A DNA stretch of 64,000 bases from assembly GCF_010119245.1 (NCBI RefSeq), contig NZ_WNKG01000014.1, forward strand, positions 1 to 64,000. The letters are read 5' to 3'. Below, piece after piece: positions 52,589 to 62,460 of this stretch (the stretch's first letter is position 1; the number at the start of each line of letters is the position of its first letter). This DNA is from Cyclobacterium salsum (GTDB taxonomy: Bacteria > Bacteroidota > Bacteroidia > Cytophagales > Cyclobacteriaceae). Position numbers and translations under genes: made by a program. Below the pieces are notes generated by a model. That model searched no databases, was not told the DNA's origin, and saw nothing but the letters and a program-made list of their open reading frames with translations.

Positions 52589-53907
52589 GCCCGGCTCCAT
52601 TTTCTGATCCGGTATCCTTTAAAGGCATAAAACATGAGATACAGATAGCAGGGAACCAGTACCCAATAAGCCTCTCTTAATCCCGCCGTATCTGCAAAAT
52701 ACCCATACACCATGGGCAGGATCGCATTGCCGCACAGTCCCATTATCAAAATGGAAGCTCCCAGTTTGGTGAATTTTCCTAATCCGTCCAACGCCAGAGG
52801 CCATATTCCTGCCCAAACCAGGGAGTTTGCCAGTCCAAGCAACACCACAAACCAGATGGAAATGTCTACCTCCATTCCCAAAAATGAAACCGCTCCTCCC
52901 CACCATACGATACAAAAGGTAAACAACAGCCCCATGGTGGTAAAAGCTTTAAGTACCGTCACCTGTGAAAGGAATTTGGGAATAACGATGATGCCAAAAA
53001 TATAGCCTGCAATCATGGCTGCCAGGGTATAGGACGGAAACACTTTGGCATCCAGCAAAGAAATATCCATGGAAATCGCATAGCTCATAATGGTATCGAT
53101 CGCAATCACCTGCGTGCCTACATGTAAGAAAATGGCTACAGCACCTAATATCAAATGGGGAAACTGAAGAATATAAGACTTGCTGGCATTCGCCTGAGAG
53201 ATTGTTTCATTTTCTGCTTCGGTATTGATCTCCGGTAAAGGGGATATTCTCACCAAAATACCCAAAAGCACCAGCACCGTGCCCACGATCGCATAGGGCA
53301 CCATGACCCTGCGGACCAATTCATCCAGAAAACTTTCTCTTTCAGAAGCTTCCATAAGGGGCAACTGTGAAATGATTTGATCGTCTGAAACCCGGAGAAT
53401 GACGGCTGCAAATATCAAAGGGGCCAATATTCCAGCCCCTTTGTTTAAGATTCCCATGATGCTTATCCGTTGGGCGGCACTCTCTTTTGGTCCCAAAATC
53501 GTGATGTAAGGATTTGCAGCCGTCTGCAACACCGCCAATCCCGCACCTATCAAAAACAGTCCCAACAGAAAGAGCTCGTAGGTACGGACCATTGCTGCCG
53601 GCAAAAACACAAAGGCACCCAACGCCATGACCCAAAAACCGACCATCATTCCCTTTTTAAAGCCTACCGCTTTAAGCAAATAAGAGGCTGGCACCGAGAA
53701 AATAAAGTAGGAGATATAGAAAGCAAAGGCTACCAGATAGGACTGGAAATTATTCAGCTCACAGGCTATTTTGAAATACGGTATCAAAATGGCATTCACC
53801 CAGGAAACGAATCCAAAGATGAAAAACAAGCCCCCGATAATGGCAATGGATTGATAGGTTTGCCGTTGGTTGAGCGTTCCGATTTCTACGGTTTGGGTTT
53901 TGGGCAT
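52585..53907 (-). CDS. Sugar MFS transporter (FHS family)
   Basis: A 440-residue inner-membrane transporter with about 12 hydrophobic segments. The first segment IIGGLFFIFGFVSWVNAILI and the loop with LQTAANPYITILGPKESAAQRIS (split near residue 130) are typical of the fucose/glucose-galactose/N-acetylglucosamine proton symporters (FucP, NagP). It lies 12 bp after nagB and about 870 bp downstream of the GH109 gene, so an N-acetylhexosamine is the likely cargo. It is convergent with the nucleotidyltransferase gene. Confidence 0.92.
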   Translation of the reverse strand: MPKTQTVEIGTLNQRQTYQSIAIIGGLFFIFGFVSWVNAILIPYFKIACELNNFQSYLVAFAFYISYFIFSVPASYLLKAVGFKKGMMVGFWVMALGAFVFLPAAMVRTYELFLLGLFLIGAGLAVLQTAANPYITILGPKESAAQRISIMGILNKGAGILAPLIFAAVILRVSDDQIISQLPLMEASERESFLDELVRRVMVPYAIVGTVLVLLGILVRISPLPEINTEAENETISQANASKSYILQFPHLILGAVAIFLHVGTQVIAIDTIMSYAISMDISLLDAKVFPSYTLAAMIAGYIFGIIVIPKFLSQVTVLKAFTTMGLLFTFCIVWWGGAVSFLGMEVDISIWFVVLLGLANSLVWAGIWPLALDGLGKFTKLGASILIMGLCGNAILPMVYGYFADTAGLREAYWVLVPCYLYLMFYAFKGYRIRKWSRA

Positions 53908-53919
53908 GGTGGGGTTTGG

Positions 53920-54675
53920 CTATTCGTTTACAGCAGTGGATGAATCCAGAAGGGAGGCAGATGCTTCATCCAGGTACAGGGAACAATCCGGATGCTCCTG
54001 AAGAATGCTGGCAGGGAAATCCGGACTAGGTTCATTTTCCAGGCAGGACTTCACTGCCGCTGCTTTCCGGGAATCCGGTACGGAACAAATAATTTTTTTA
54101 GACTTCATGATCTGCCGTATGGACATGCTGATCGCCCGGGTGGGAACAGCATTCAGGTCCGGAAACCAACCTTCATTAAACTGCTGCTTCCTGCAAGCCT
54201 CGTCCAGATCCACCACCAGATACGGCTCCTCGGTGTCAAAGTCGGCAGGCGGATCATTAAAGGCAAGGTGGCCATTTTCACCAATACCCACTAAGGCCAC
54301 ATCAATTGGGTTTTTCCGAATCAATTCCCCCAATCGTTCCGTTTCCTTTATTGGGTCTTTCTCTCCATCTATGAAATGAAAGGCTTTCAAGGGCGCGACT
54401 TTTTCGACAAATCGTTCTTTCAGGTATTTCCTAAAGCTGGCTGGATGTGTAATGTCCAAGCCCAGGTATTCGTCCAGGTGAAACATTCTTACTTTCTTCC
54501 AATCGATCTCCTGATGCGCCAACAGGCCCTTGATTGTCTCAAACTGGCTGGTTCCGGTGGCCAGAATAATGTTTGCTTCACCTTGATTCTTAATCGCAGA
54601 TTGGATGGCAAGAGCCGCTTCCTCTCCGGCAGCTTTTCCAAGTTCCGCCGGGGTTTTACGTTTATAAATTTTCAT
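53920..54675 (-). CDS. nagB: Glucosamine-6-phosphate deaminase NagB
   Basis: A 251-residue deaminase/isomerase that converts glucosamine 6-phosphate to fructose 6-phosphate and ammonia. Seen: [13 protein letters not shown] (phosphate loop, about 39-51), [19 protein letters not shown] (about 64-82) with the catalytic Asp, [17 protein letters not shown] (about 131-147) with the Asp-His-Glu set, and [16 protein letters not shown]. No nagA deacetylase or kinase lies in the window. It is in line with the upstream GH109 gene and the downstream sugar transporter. Confidence 0.94.
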   Translation of the reverse strand: MKIYKRKTPAELGKAAGEEAALAIQSAIKNQGEANIILATGTSQFETIKGLLAHQEIDWKKVRMFHLDEYLGLDITHPASFRKYLKERFVEKVAPLKAFHFIDGEKDPIKETERLGELIRKNPIDVALVGIGENGHLAFNDPPADFDTEEPYLVVDLDEACRKQQFNEGWFPDLNAVPTRAISMSIRQIMKSKKIICSVPDSRKAAAVKSCLENEPSPDFPASILQEHPDCSLYLDEASASLLDSSTAVNE

Positions 54676-54774
54676 TCAACAATTTTTTTAGGGTTTAGCC
54701 TGAAAGTGAGAGAAATTCAATGAATTTCCAAATAGAATTAAATACCTGGTCCTTTTTCTTTGTGAATAACCCTT

Positions 54775-56178
54775 CTAGGCAGTTAGAATTTTGGTGGTTC
54801 CTCCCTTACTCAATTCCACATCTACCGGAGCATTATTTTTCCAGGCACCACGGGTAAAGTCAGGCACATCGATTGCTCCACTCCTATTGGCTACCGACCA
54901 TTCACTCAATGGTCCTATGGAACTCCATGCTGCGGCATCGTAAACGTCCATATCCAATGGAATTCCATTTCTAAGGCAATCAATCATTCGCCAATCCATC
55001 AAAAAATCCATACCACCATGGCCGCCAATTTGCTTGGCCAATTCTCCGATTTTTTTGACGATGGGGGGCTGGTATTTATCTTCCAGGATTTGCATATCCT
55101 CTTCTGATAACCAGCCTTCGTGTCCTTCGGAAATTTTGCCCGGCAGCGGATATTTCTGGGCATAGGCATCCGTACCACTGATGGTATGCAGCCTGGAATA
55201 GGGTCTGGGAGAAGTGACATCATGCTGTAGCAGGATGGTTCTTCCCTGCTCGGTCTTGATGGTGGTGGTATTCATGTTGCCGCGAAAATTTTTGCCCGCA
55301 AACGGCTGGTAAAAGGCATCCTCGGCAGCTAACGCCTTCGCTTTCTTCCCCATCATAAAATCGCGACTGGACACCGAAACAAGATAATCCATCCGATCCC
55401 CCCGATTGATATTCATCACCTGCGCCACAGGACCTAATCCATGCGTTGGGTAAAGGCTTCCATTGCGCATGTTTTGCTTAAGCCGCCACATGTCGTAATA
55501 CTTCGTTTTAGAAAAATTACCCTCCAGGATATCGTGAATATAGGCCCCTTCTCCATGGATAATTTCCCCAAAATATCCCTGTCTCGCCAGGTTCAAGGTC
55601 AGCAATTCGAAAAAATCGTAGCAAGTATTTTCCAGCATCATGCAGTGTTTCCGGGTCTTTTCGGAGACTTCCACCAATTGCCAGCATTCATCCAGTGTGA
55701 TCGCTGCAGGCACCTCGGTGGCAGCATGCTTGCCCTGCTCCATGGCATAGACAGCCATTGGGGTGTGGAGGTACCAGGGGGTTGCAATGTATATCAGATC
55801 CAGATCCTCTCGCTCACACATTTCCTTCCAGGCATCTTCTGAACCCGTATAGACAGCAGGGTCGTGAGGAGTTTCTTTGATGCGTTCTTTCACGTGGCTG
55901 ATTCGCTCCGGCCTTAGATCACATAACGCTGCTATCTCAACCCCCTCTATTTTACTCATTCTGACGACGGCTCCCGGTCCTCTGTTTCCCAGTCCTACAA
56001 ACCCTATCCTCACTTTGTCCAGGGCGGGCGCGGCGTAACCACTCATATTAAATCCTGCTGGCCTGGCCGGGATATTGCCGGGGTTAGGAGATCCGTTTGA
56101 TTCTGTAGGCCAGCCGGATAGGGCAGAAAGGCCAGCTAAACTTCCTATTTTAATAAAATCTCTTCGATTCTTTTTCAT
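54775..56178 (-). CDS. GH109 family alpha-N-acetylgalactosaminidase-like enzyme
   Basis: A 467-residue exported enzyme. The ATG at 56178 starts a twin-arginine signal (MKKNRRDFIKIGSLAGLSAL); the upstream frame to 56268 is not needed. A Rossmann segment RIGFVGLGNRGPG (about 60-72) binds NAD. ATEVPAAITLDECWQLV replaces the EKP loop, and MLENTCYDFFELL, GEGAYIHDILEGN, and YPTHGLGPVAQVMNINRGDR follow, all signature stretches of GH109, which hydrolyses alpha-GalNAc with NAD+ as cofactor. It heads a unit with nagB (about 100 bp on) and a sugar transporter. The end of the chain (ARGAW-like FTRGAWKN) also fits. Confidence 0.93.
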   Translation of the reverse strand: MKKNRRDFIKIGSLAGLSALSGWPTESNGSPNPGNIPARPAGFNMSGYAAPALDKVRIGFVGLGNRGPGAVVRMSKIEGVEIAALCDLRPERISHVKERIKETPHDPAVYTGSEDAWKEMCEREDLDLIYIATPWYLHTPMAVYAMEQGKHAATEVPAAITLDECWQLVEVSEKTRKHCMMLENTCYDFFELLTLNLARQGYFGEIIHGEGAYIHDILEGNFSKTKYYDMWRLKQNMRNGSLYPTHGLGPVAQVMNINRGDRMDYLVSVSSRDFMMGKKAKALAAEDAFYQPFAGKNFRGNMNTTTIKTEQGRTILLQHDVTSPRPYSRLHTISGTDAYAQKYPLPGKISEGHEGWLSEEDMQILEDKYQPPIVKKIGELAKQIGGHGGMDFLMDWRMIDCLRNGIPLDMDVYDAAAWSSIGPLSEWSVANRSGAIDVPDFTRGAWKNNAPVDVELSKGGTTKILTA

Positions 56179-56349
56179 ACCTGTATCTTGTCGTTGATTT
56201 CGAAAATATTTCCATCTGTCCTGCGGTTTTTTAAAGATGGAGAAATTAAAAATACTTTTAAATTCCAAATAAATAAAATAAATTGGTAGGAATCCGCCAA
56301 ATCAAGGGATTTTCGGATATATAACCCCAAATCACCTAATAAAGTAATC

Positions 56350-57516
56350 ATGAGTACTACTACTTCCAGTGAACAACGAAAAGATCCTGAGCTAGGATCG
56401 CCAGTATCTTCCGCTCCTTCTTCATCCAAACGTTTACTTTCTATAGATGCCCTAAGGGGATTTGACATGTTATTGATTGCAGGAGGGGGTACTTTTCTCG
56501 TCTTGCTTGAAGGAAAGACTGGAATCGGAGCCATCGATTGGATGGCCAACCAACTAACACATCCTGCATGGAATGGCTTTACCTTTTACGATTTTATTTT
56601 CCCTTTATTTCTATTTATCGCCGGTGTTTCCCTCACCTTTTCTTTGAATAAGGGAAAGGCTATGGGCTTGCCCAATTCCACCTTGTATCGAAAAACCTTT
56701 ATCCGTATGCTTATCCTGATACTTTTAGGCATCGTATATAAAAATTCCCCCATCCCCTTTTTCGAACCTTCCCAAATCAGGTTGGGAAGTGTGCTGGGAA
56801 GGATTGGCCTGGCGACCTTTGTCGCTACGCTGTTTTACCTGAATATGGATTTTTACAAAAGATTGGCTTCCGGGTTGGGTATCTTATTGCTCTACTACGC
56901 AGCTTTGTATTTAATTCCTGTGCCGGGATACGGAGCAGGTGACCTAAGCTTCGAAGGAAACCTGGTCGGCTGGTTTGACAGAACCTTCCTACCAGGCCGA
57001 TTACTGCAGGGAACCTATGACGAATTGGGTATATTGACCCAACTACCATCACTGTGTTTAACCCTATTTGGGACTCTTGCCGGTGAAATACTAGGTAAAG
57101 CCTGGCTGGATAAGCGAAAGGGGCAATATTTGGCAATAGCAGGAGTAGCGGGAATTGCCGTGGGGTTACTTTGGAGCCTGCATTTCCCTATCAATAAGCA
57201 CCTCTGGACCAGCTCCTTTATCTTGCTGACTACAGGAATGGCCTTTTTGTTTTTACTAATGTTCTATTGGATTATCGATGTGTGGCATATCCGAAAGTGG
57301 GCGTTCTTCTTTCAGGTTATCGGACTGAATTCCCTAACCATCTACTTCGCTTACAGTTTCATCGATTTTGGGTATACAAGCAATAAGCTATTTTCAGGAC
57401 TGTATGCTCCTTTGCCCGAGGATTGGTACCCTGTATTCCAGGCATTTGGGGCATTTCTGTTGGTCTGGGTGTTTCTGTACCTGCTCTACCGACTGAAAAT
57501 ATTCGTAAAAGTCTAG
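56350..57516 (+). CDS. HGSNAT-like acyltransferase family protein (DUF5009/NagX type)
   Basis: A 388-residue membrane protein. A polar N-terminus (residues 1-25) precedes RLLSIDALRGFDMLLIAGGG, the entry motif of heparan-alpha-glucosaminide N-acetyltransferase-like and NagX proteins, then FTFYDFIFPLFLFIAGVSL. About ten or eleven hydrophobic segments follow. Human HGSNAT acetylates terminal glucosamine using cytoplasmic acetyl-CoA across a membrane; bacterial relatives are found in N-acetylglucosamine use. It is divergent from the GH109-nagB-transporter unit, which fits. The intergenic gap of about 170 bp probably holds promoters for both units. The substrate remains inferred. Confidence 0.88.
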   Translation: MSTTTSSEQRKDPELGSPVSSAPSSSKRLLSIDALRGFDMLLIAGGGTFLVLLEGKTGIGAIDWMANQLTHPAWNGFTFYDFIFPLFLFIAGVSLTFSLNKGKAMGLPNSTLYRKTFIRMLILILLGIVYKNSPIPFFEPSQIRLGSVLGRIGLATFVATLFYLNMDFYKRLASGLGILLLYYAALYLIPVPGYGAGDLSFEGNLVGWFDRTFLPGRLLQGTYDELGILTQLPSLCLTLFGTLAGEILGKAWLDKRKGQYLAIAGVAGIAVGLLWSLHFPINKHLWTSSFILLTTGMAFLFLLMFYWIIDVWHIRKWAFFFQVIGLNSLTIYFAYSFIDFGYTSNKLFSGLYAPLPEDWYPVFQAFGAFLLVWVFLYLLYRLKIFVKV

Positions 57517-57983
57517 CCCTCGGAATCCTTTACCAATACTGCCATGGAAGCGGCAATAGCCATCAGAGAATCGGTTTCACTTTCGGTGAATTCATAAGGC
57601 TCCTTTTTGGCTATTCCCAAGGTCCCGAAAAGTTCGCCGTCTAAAAGCATAGGAGCCGTGATAGCACCCTCCACCTTGGTATCTTTTGCTCCAGGCCGGA
57701 CCACACCGGAGTCATCCGTCTGAAGGTTGCAAACCTGCACAGCCTCCTTTCGTTCAGCAGCGATCCCGGCCATTCCTTTTCCTACCGGGATTTGGGTCAT
57801 TTTGGGTAATAAAAAGTCGGGGATTCCTTGCTTTGCCTTTAACTCCAAAATAGTGGTTGTAGGATTCAACACATGCAAGGTACCCGTCACGCAGTCAAAT
57901 AGCTGTAGCGTTTGTTCCAGCCATTGCTGCCAATCTGGATTGTTGGTTGATTTTATGGATTCAATCAGGTCTTCAGATGTCAT
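57513..57983 (-). CDS. GAF domain-containing protein
   Basis: A 156-residue soluble protein consisting almost entirely of one GAF domain (about residues 20-150): CVTGTLHVLNPTTTILELKA, IPVGKGMAGIAAERKEAVQV, and VEGAITAPMLLDGELFGTLG are family-typical. No output domain is attached, so it is probably a stand-alone sensor or a free methionine-(R)-sulfoxide reductase-like protein; the Cys residues expected for that reductase are not clearly placed. Convergent with the HGSNAT-like gene (4-bp overlap) and divergent from rsmE. Confidence 0.85.
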   Translation of the reverse strand: MTSEDLIESIKSTNNPDWQQWLEQTLQLFDCVTGTLHVLNPTTTILELKAKQGIPDFLLPKMTQIPVGKGMAGIAAERKEAVQVCNLQTDDSGVVRPGAKDTKVEGAITAPMLLDGELFGTLGIAKKEPYEFTESETDSLMAIAASMAVLVKDSEG

Positions 57984-58084
57984 GGTTTGGGGAGGTTTAT
58001 TATTGAATATGCATGCAATATTACGTATTTTCTCCCTTCATTCTGAATGAATTTTTATAAATTCGACCAAACAACAAATCAAGG

Positions 58085-58798
58085 ATGCAACTTTTTTTTG
58101 AAGAACATATCAACGGGGAGGCGTTTACACTAAGTGATAAAGAATCCCACCACCTGGTCAAGGTTTTACGAAAAAATATAGGTGACACCGTGCTTTTCAC
58201 CAATGGAAAAGGATCGTTTTTTACCTGCATGATTGCGGAAAACCATCCAAAGAAGTGTAAACTAAAAATTATTGAACAGGAGTTTACTCCTCAGGAACCA
58301 TTTCACATTCATCTTGCTGTGGCCCCTACCAAAAATACGGACCGTATGGAGTGGATGGTAGAAAAAATTACCGAAATCGGATTTAATGAGATCACTTTTC
58401 TGAAGACCACCCATATCGAACGAAGTCAGGTTAACCTGGATCGACTTACAAAAAAACTCATTGCAGCCTGCAAACAAAGTTTTAAAGCCTGGCTGCCGGA
58501 AATGAATGAGATCACTCCCTTTGAAGAATTTGTTGCGGACAAAACGTTTGCTACCTACGATCGGTACATTGCTTATCTGGATAAAGATAATACCCAACAC
58601 TTGATGCAACTGGCAAAGCCCAACCGATCCTACCTAGTCTTAATCGGGCCGGAAGGAGATTTCAGTCCGGGTGAAATCAGCCTGGCGTTGGAAAAAGGCT
58701 TCAACCCCTGCTCCCTTGGAAAACACCGCCTCAGAACCGAAACAGCTGGCCTTGCTGCGGTTCATTCGTTAAACCTGGTTAACCTCTCGGAAGAATAA
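58085..58798 (+). CDS. rsmE: 16S rRNA (uracil(1498)-N(3))-methyltransferase RsmE
   Basis: A 237-residue SPOUT methyltransferase that modifies U1498 of 16S rRNA. The N-terminal PUA-like part holds SDKESHHLVKVLRKNIGD (about residues 18-35); the catalytic part has TKNTDRMEWMVEKITEIG (about 80-97), a HIERSQ stretch and the knot motif IGPEGDFSPGEI (about 187-198) with LGKHRLRTETA near the end. A single gene between the GAF gene and kdsB. Confidence 0.95.
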   Translation: MQLFFEEHINGEAFTLSDKESHHLVKVLRKNIGDTVLFTNGKGSFFTCMIAENHPKKCKLKIIEQEFTPQEPFHIHLAVAPTKNTDRMEWMVEKITEIGFNEITFLKTTHIERSQVNLDRLTKKLIAACKQSFKAWLPEMNEITPFEEFVADKTFATYDRYIAYLDKDNTQHLMQLAKPNRSYLVLIGPEGDFSPGEISLALEKGFNPCSLGKHRLRTETAGLAAVHSLNLVNLSEE

Positions 58799-58860
58799 AG
58801 AGGAAACTGGGTGTAATTTTCTATTCAAACCATTGGCAAAGGGATGGGGCGGATACGGTT

Positions 58861-59595
58861 TTACCGTGGGTTGATAGCATCGAAATACCGAAGGGCTCTT
58901 TCCAGATCTTCCGGTACATCGATGGCCACCGCCTGGTGGCTGGTTTCGACCATCTTTACCCGATAACCGTTTTCCAGCAGTCGCAATTGCTCCAGCATTT
59001 CTACCTTCTCAAGTGCTGACTTCTCCCAACCGGTGAATTTCATCAGCAACGACTTTTTGTAGGCATAAATACCTATGTGCCTGAAATAATTCGGTTGGCT
59101 GTTATTGTCTCGTTGAAACGGTATGGGCGATCGGCTGAAATAAAGAGAAAAATTGTCAGAATCAGTGACGACTTTTACAATATTCGGGTTTTGAATCAAG
59201 GCATCTCCGGAGATGGGAGTCATTAAAGAAGCCACCTGTACCTGCTTGTCTGCAAATACCGCTACTAAATCCGAAAGGGATTTTTCATCCTGAAAAGGTT
59301 CGTCCCCCTGAACATTCACGATTATTTCGGCATCCAGGGACGCGGCTGCCTCCGCGATTCGGTCTGATCCGCTTTCGTGTTCCTTTTTACTAATAAATAC
59401 CTTCCCTCCCTCCTGCTGAATGGCAGCAGCTATATCCTGGTGATCGGTAACCACCATTACTTCATCAAATACTCCGGTATTCAGGGTACTGAGGTAGGTT
59501 CGGGCAATCAGAGGCTTTCCCCTTAGATCGGCCAGCAACTTCGCAGGAAATCGGGTAGCGCCAAATCTTGCGGGAATTAATGCTACTGTTTTCAT
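58861..59595 (-). CDS. kdsB: 3-deoxy-manno-octulosonate cytidylyltransferase KdsB
   Basis: A 244-residue nucleotidyltransferase that activates Kdo as CMP-Kdo for lipid A core synthesis. The start ALIPARFGATRFPAKLL (about residues 5-21) is the CTP-binding motif, followed by EVMVVTDHQDIA, SGSDRIAEAA (about 77), VNVQGDEPF (about 94) and RHIGIYAYKKS (about 165). It shows that the organism makes Kdo-containing LPS, as expected of a Gram-negative. No other Kdo gene is adjacent. Confidence 0.95.
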   Translation of the reverse strand: MKTVALIPARFGATRFPAKLLADLRGKPLIARTYLSTLNTGVFDEVMVVTDHQDIAAAIQQEGGKVFISKKEHESGSDRIAEAAASLDAEIIVNVQGDEPFQDEKSLSDLVAVFADKQVQVASLMTPISGDALIQNPNIVKVVTDSDNFSLYFSRSPIPFQRDNNSQPNYFRHIGIYAYKKSLLMKFTGWEKSALEKVEMLEQLRLLENGYRVKMVETSHQAVAIDVPEDLERALRYFDAINPR

Positions 59596-59770
59596 TTATT
59601 CAAATTACTGTTTTAACTTTATTCATCCGAACACTGTTCTACTCTCCGGTAACCAATGACTCGGGGGAAGGGACAAAACTAAAAAACAAAACTACTCATT
59701 TTTTACCCAAATGAAGTTTTAACCTTTCAAATTATAAAAAGTTTACATAAGCACAACCAAAGAAATAAAG

Positions 59771-61657
59771 ATGCAACCTAAAAAAATAATTCGCTACCTG
59801 CTGGGATTCTGGATCCTTTCAGCGTTTTCATTTGTGCAGGCACAAAACGAAAATTTCGTTAAGGAAAATTATGTCAAAACGGAATACGACATCCCCATGC
59901 GAGACGGTGTAACCCTTCACACCGTTGTCTACCATCCAAAAGATCAATCGGTGAATTATCCCATTCTGATGCAACGTACTCCCTACAACGCGGGACCTTA
60001 CGGGGAAGGGAACATGCGAAATGCTCTGGGTCCCTCTCCTTTTTTAATGAAAGACGGGTATATTTTTATTTATCAGGATGTCAGAGGTAGGTGGATGTCG
60101 GAGGGATTATACGACAATATGCGGCCAACCGTCGGTATCCGAACTGGAGACCCTGAGGAAATCGATGAGAGCACGGATACCTATGATACCATTGAGTGGC
60201 TACTGGAAAATTTGGAAAATCACAATGGAAAAGTCGGTCAATGGGGCATCAGTTACCCGGGGTTTTATAGTGCCGCCGCCCTTCCCTATGCCCATCCTAA
60301 TCTGCTAGCGGTTTCACCTCAGGCTCCCATCGGCGATTTTTATTTTGACGACTTTCACCACAATGGAGCCTACTTTCTGAGCTACTGGTTGGCTACCACT
60401 GTATTCGGGTACCAGAAAGACGGCCCGACAGACGAGGCCTGGTATGAAATGGTGAATCCCGGAACGAATGACGGGTACCAGTTTTTTATGGATATGGGAC
60501 CGCTGAAAAACGCCGATGCCTACTACGGGGAGGATAATTTTTTCTGGCAACAACTGAAATCCAACCCGAATTACAATGAGTTTTGGCAAGAGCGGAGTAT
60601 CATTCCGCATTTAACCGATGTTTCTCCTGCTGTGATGGTGGTCGGAGGCTGGTTTGACGCAGAAGACCTCTACGGGCCCCTTACCATTTATAAAACCATC
60701 GAAAAAAACAACCCAGATACCTACAATACCTTGGTAATGGGACCCTGGTCCCATGGAGACTGGTCCAGAGAAAGAGGCGTTCAAACCGTTTCCAACATGT
60801 ACTTTGGTGATTCTATTTCTACCTGGTACCAAAAAGAGGTAGAGTTTACATTTTTCAACCATTTCCTCAAAGGAGAAGGAAATGGGAATACCGGATTACC
60901 CGAAGCATACCTATTTGATACCGGTGAGAACCAATGGGCCAAATTTGAAAATTGGCCTCCAAAAGAAAGCGAATGGACGAGTTTTTACCTACAGGAAAAC
61001 GGGGGCTTGTCTACGGATAAACCCAGTGGCAACCGGTTTTCCGAATTTGAATCCGATCCCGAAAATCCGGTTCCGTACAGCCAGGACATCAAACTCAATT
61101 TCACTCCCAGAAAATACATGGCCGATGACCAGCGATTTGCTGCCAGGCGACCGGATGTACTAACATTTGAATCCTCTGTGCTGGAAGACGATCTAACAGT
61201 GGCCGGTGAAATCATGGCCCAATTAAAAGTGGCCACCTCTCAAACCGACGCTGACTGGATAGTGAAAGTGGTAGATGTTTTCCCCGGGGACTACCCCAAC
61301 CACGAATACGTTTTGGATGGTGTGGACATGGGTAATTACCACCTGATGGTGAGGTCAGAAGTGATAAGAGGCCGATACAGAGAAAGTTTTGAATCGCCCC
61401 GGCCATTCATTCCGGATCAGATTACAGATGTGGATTTTCAATTGCAGGATATTTACCATACCTTTAAGAAAGGGCATAAGATCCAAATTCAGATCCAAAG
61501 CACCTGGTTTCCATTAATCGACAGAAATCCACAAAAATACGTGGAGAACATTTTCGAAGCGGAGGAGGAAGATTTTGTGAAAGCCATTCATAAAGTATTT
61601 CATTCGGAGAATTACCCTAGTAAAATCAACCTGATGGTTTTGCCTAAATCCAACTAG
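59771..61657 (+). CDS. Exported CocE/NonD family hydrolase
   Basis: A 628-residue alpha/beta hydrolase with an X-Pro dipeptidyl-peptidase C-terminal-type jelly roll. A signal peptide (about 1-24) is followed by YDIPMRDGVTLHTVVYHP, the first strand of the family. The nucleophile elbow is WGISYPG with Ser161; the Asp is probably in MVVGGWFDAEDLYGP (about 295), and the His in MGPWSHGDWSRERG (about 327). The C-terminal part from about 410 on contains the VAGEIMAQLKVATSQTDADW stretch of the beta domain. Members cleave esters, amides, or peptides, including cocaine esterase and glutaryl-7-ACA acylase. The natural substrate is unknown. Confidence 0.92.
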   Translation: MQPKKIIRYLLGFWILSAFSFVQAQNENFVKENYVKTEYDIPMRDGVTLHTVVYHPKDQSVNYPILMQRTPYNAGPYGEGNMRNALGPSPFLMKDGYIFIYQDVRGRWMSEGLYDNMRPTVGIRTGDPEEIDESTDTYDTIEWLLENLENHNGKVGQWGISYPGFYSAAALPYAHPNLLAVSPQAPIGDFYFDDFHHNGAYFLSYWLATTVFGYQKDGPTDEAWYEMVNPGTNDGYQFFMDMGPLKNADAYYGEDNFFWQQLKSNPNYNEFWQERSIIPHLTDVSPAVMVVGGWFDAEDLYGPLTIYKTIEKNNPDTYNTLVMGPWSHGDWSRERGVQTVSNMYFGDSISTWYQKEVEFTFFNHFLKGEGNGNTGLPEAYLFDTGENQWAKFENWPPKESEWTSFYLQENGGLSTDKPSGNRFSEFESDPENPVPYSQDIKLNFTPRKYMADDQRFAARRPDVLTFESSVLEDDLTVAGEIMAQLKVATSQTDADWIVKVVDVFPGDYPNHEYVLDGVDMGNYHLMVRSEVIRGRYRESFESPRPFIPDQITDVDFQLQDIYHTFKKGHKIQIQIQSTWFPLIDRNPQKYVENIFEAEEEDFVKAIHKVFHSENYPSKINLMVLPKSN

Positions 61658-61749
61658 CAAGTCTTTGATGGTCAATTCCATTCTGAAAGTGGCTTGTTTT
61701 AATGAAAAAATCGTTATTTTTAAGTTAAAGATGTAACTATATACACGCT

Positions 61750-62295
61750 ATGAAAACAGTTGAAAGAGAAATTGTAACCTTAAAAAGGTCCTTACTTACC
61801 GATACAGAGCAAAAGCTCAACAAGCAGGTAGAAATGGAAGGAAAGTCTTCCGCCTACTACTTATCAATGGCTTCCTGGGCTGAAATGCAAGGCTTCACGA
61901 ATTCCGCACGGTTTTTATACGACCATGCCGAAGAAGAGCGTGGGCACATGCTAAAATTATTCCGATACATCAATGAGGCTGGCGGACATGCTGTTCAACC
62001 GGAAATTACGAACATTCGGCATAACTTCAACTCGCTTCGCGAGGTCTTCGAATTGATTCTGGAACATGAAATTGAGGTAACGAAATCCATCAATCTGATC
62101 GTAGACCACTGTTTTAATGTGAAGGACTTTGCCACTTTCAGCTTTATGCAGTGGTATGTGACGGAGCAACGGGAGGAAGAAACCCTTGCGAGGAGGGCGT
62201 TGGAAATATTTGAAATTATCGGAGAAGAAGGCATAGGGCTATGGACCATTGACCAGGAACTAGGAAAGCTTCATGCCACTACCGACGGCCTTTAG
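61750..62295 (+). CDS. ftnA: Non-heme ferritin
   Basis: A 181-residue four-helix iron storage protein. The ferroxidase ligands are supported by KQVEMEGKSSAYYLSMASWA in helix A (about residues 20-39), HAEEERGHMLKLFRYINEAGG in helix B (about 59, split; E-x-x-H), and QWYVTEQREEETLAR in helix D (about 133-147). It oxidises and stores iron in the cytoplasm, protecting against iron-linked oxidative damage. An intrinsic terminator follows 15 bp after the stop. Single gene. Confidence 0.94.
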   Translation: MKTVEREIVTLKRSLLTDTEQKLNKQVEMEGKSSAYYLSMASWAEMQGFTNSARFLYDHAEEERGHMLKLFRYINEAGGHAVQPEITNIRHNFNSLREVFELILEHEIEVTKSINLIVDHCFNVKDFATFSFMQWYVTEQREEETLARRALEIFEIIGEEGIGLWTIDQELGKLHATTDGL

Positions 62296-62310
62296 GCTGA
62301 TTTAGCAATG

Positions 62311-62346
62311 AAAAACCCTTTAGAATCTTATTTCTAAAGGGTTTTT
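62311..62346 (+). terminator. Intrinsic terminator after ferritin
   Basis: AAAAACCCTTTAGAA pairs with TTTCTAAAGGGTTTTT across a short loop, ending in a T-run. It starts 15 bp after the ferritin stop and is nearly symmetric, so it could stop transcription from either side. Confidence 0.85.
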
Positions 62347-62460
62347 ACTTTTTGATAGGGTTTAATCTAATGCAAGTTGAATGTGGCTTAATATTTGCGC
62401 TTTTCATTTTAATCTTATCAATTAATTGTTATATTTCACTTGACATTGAACCCTATAACC

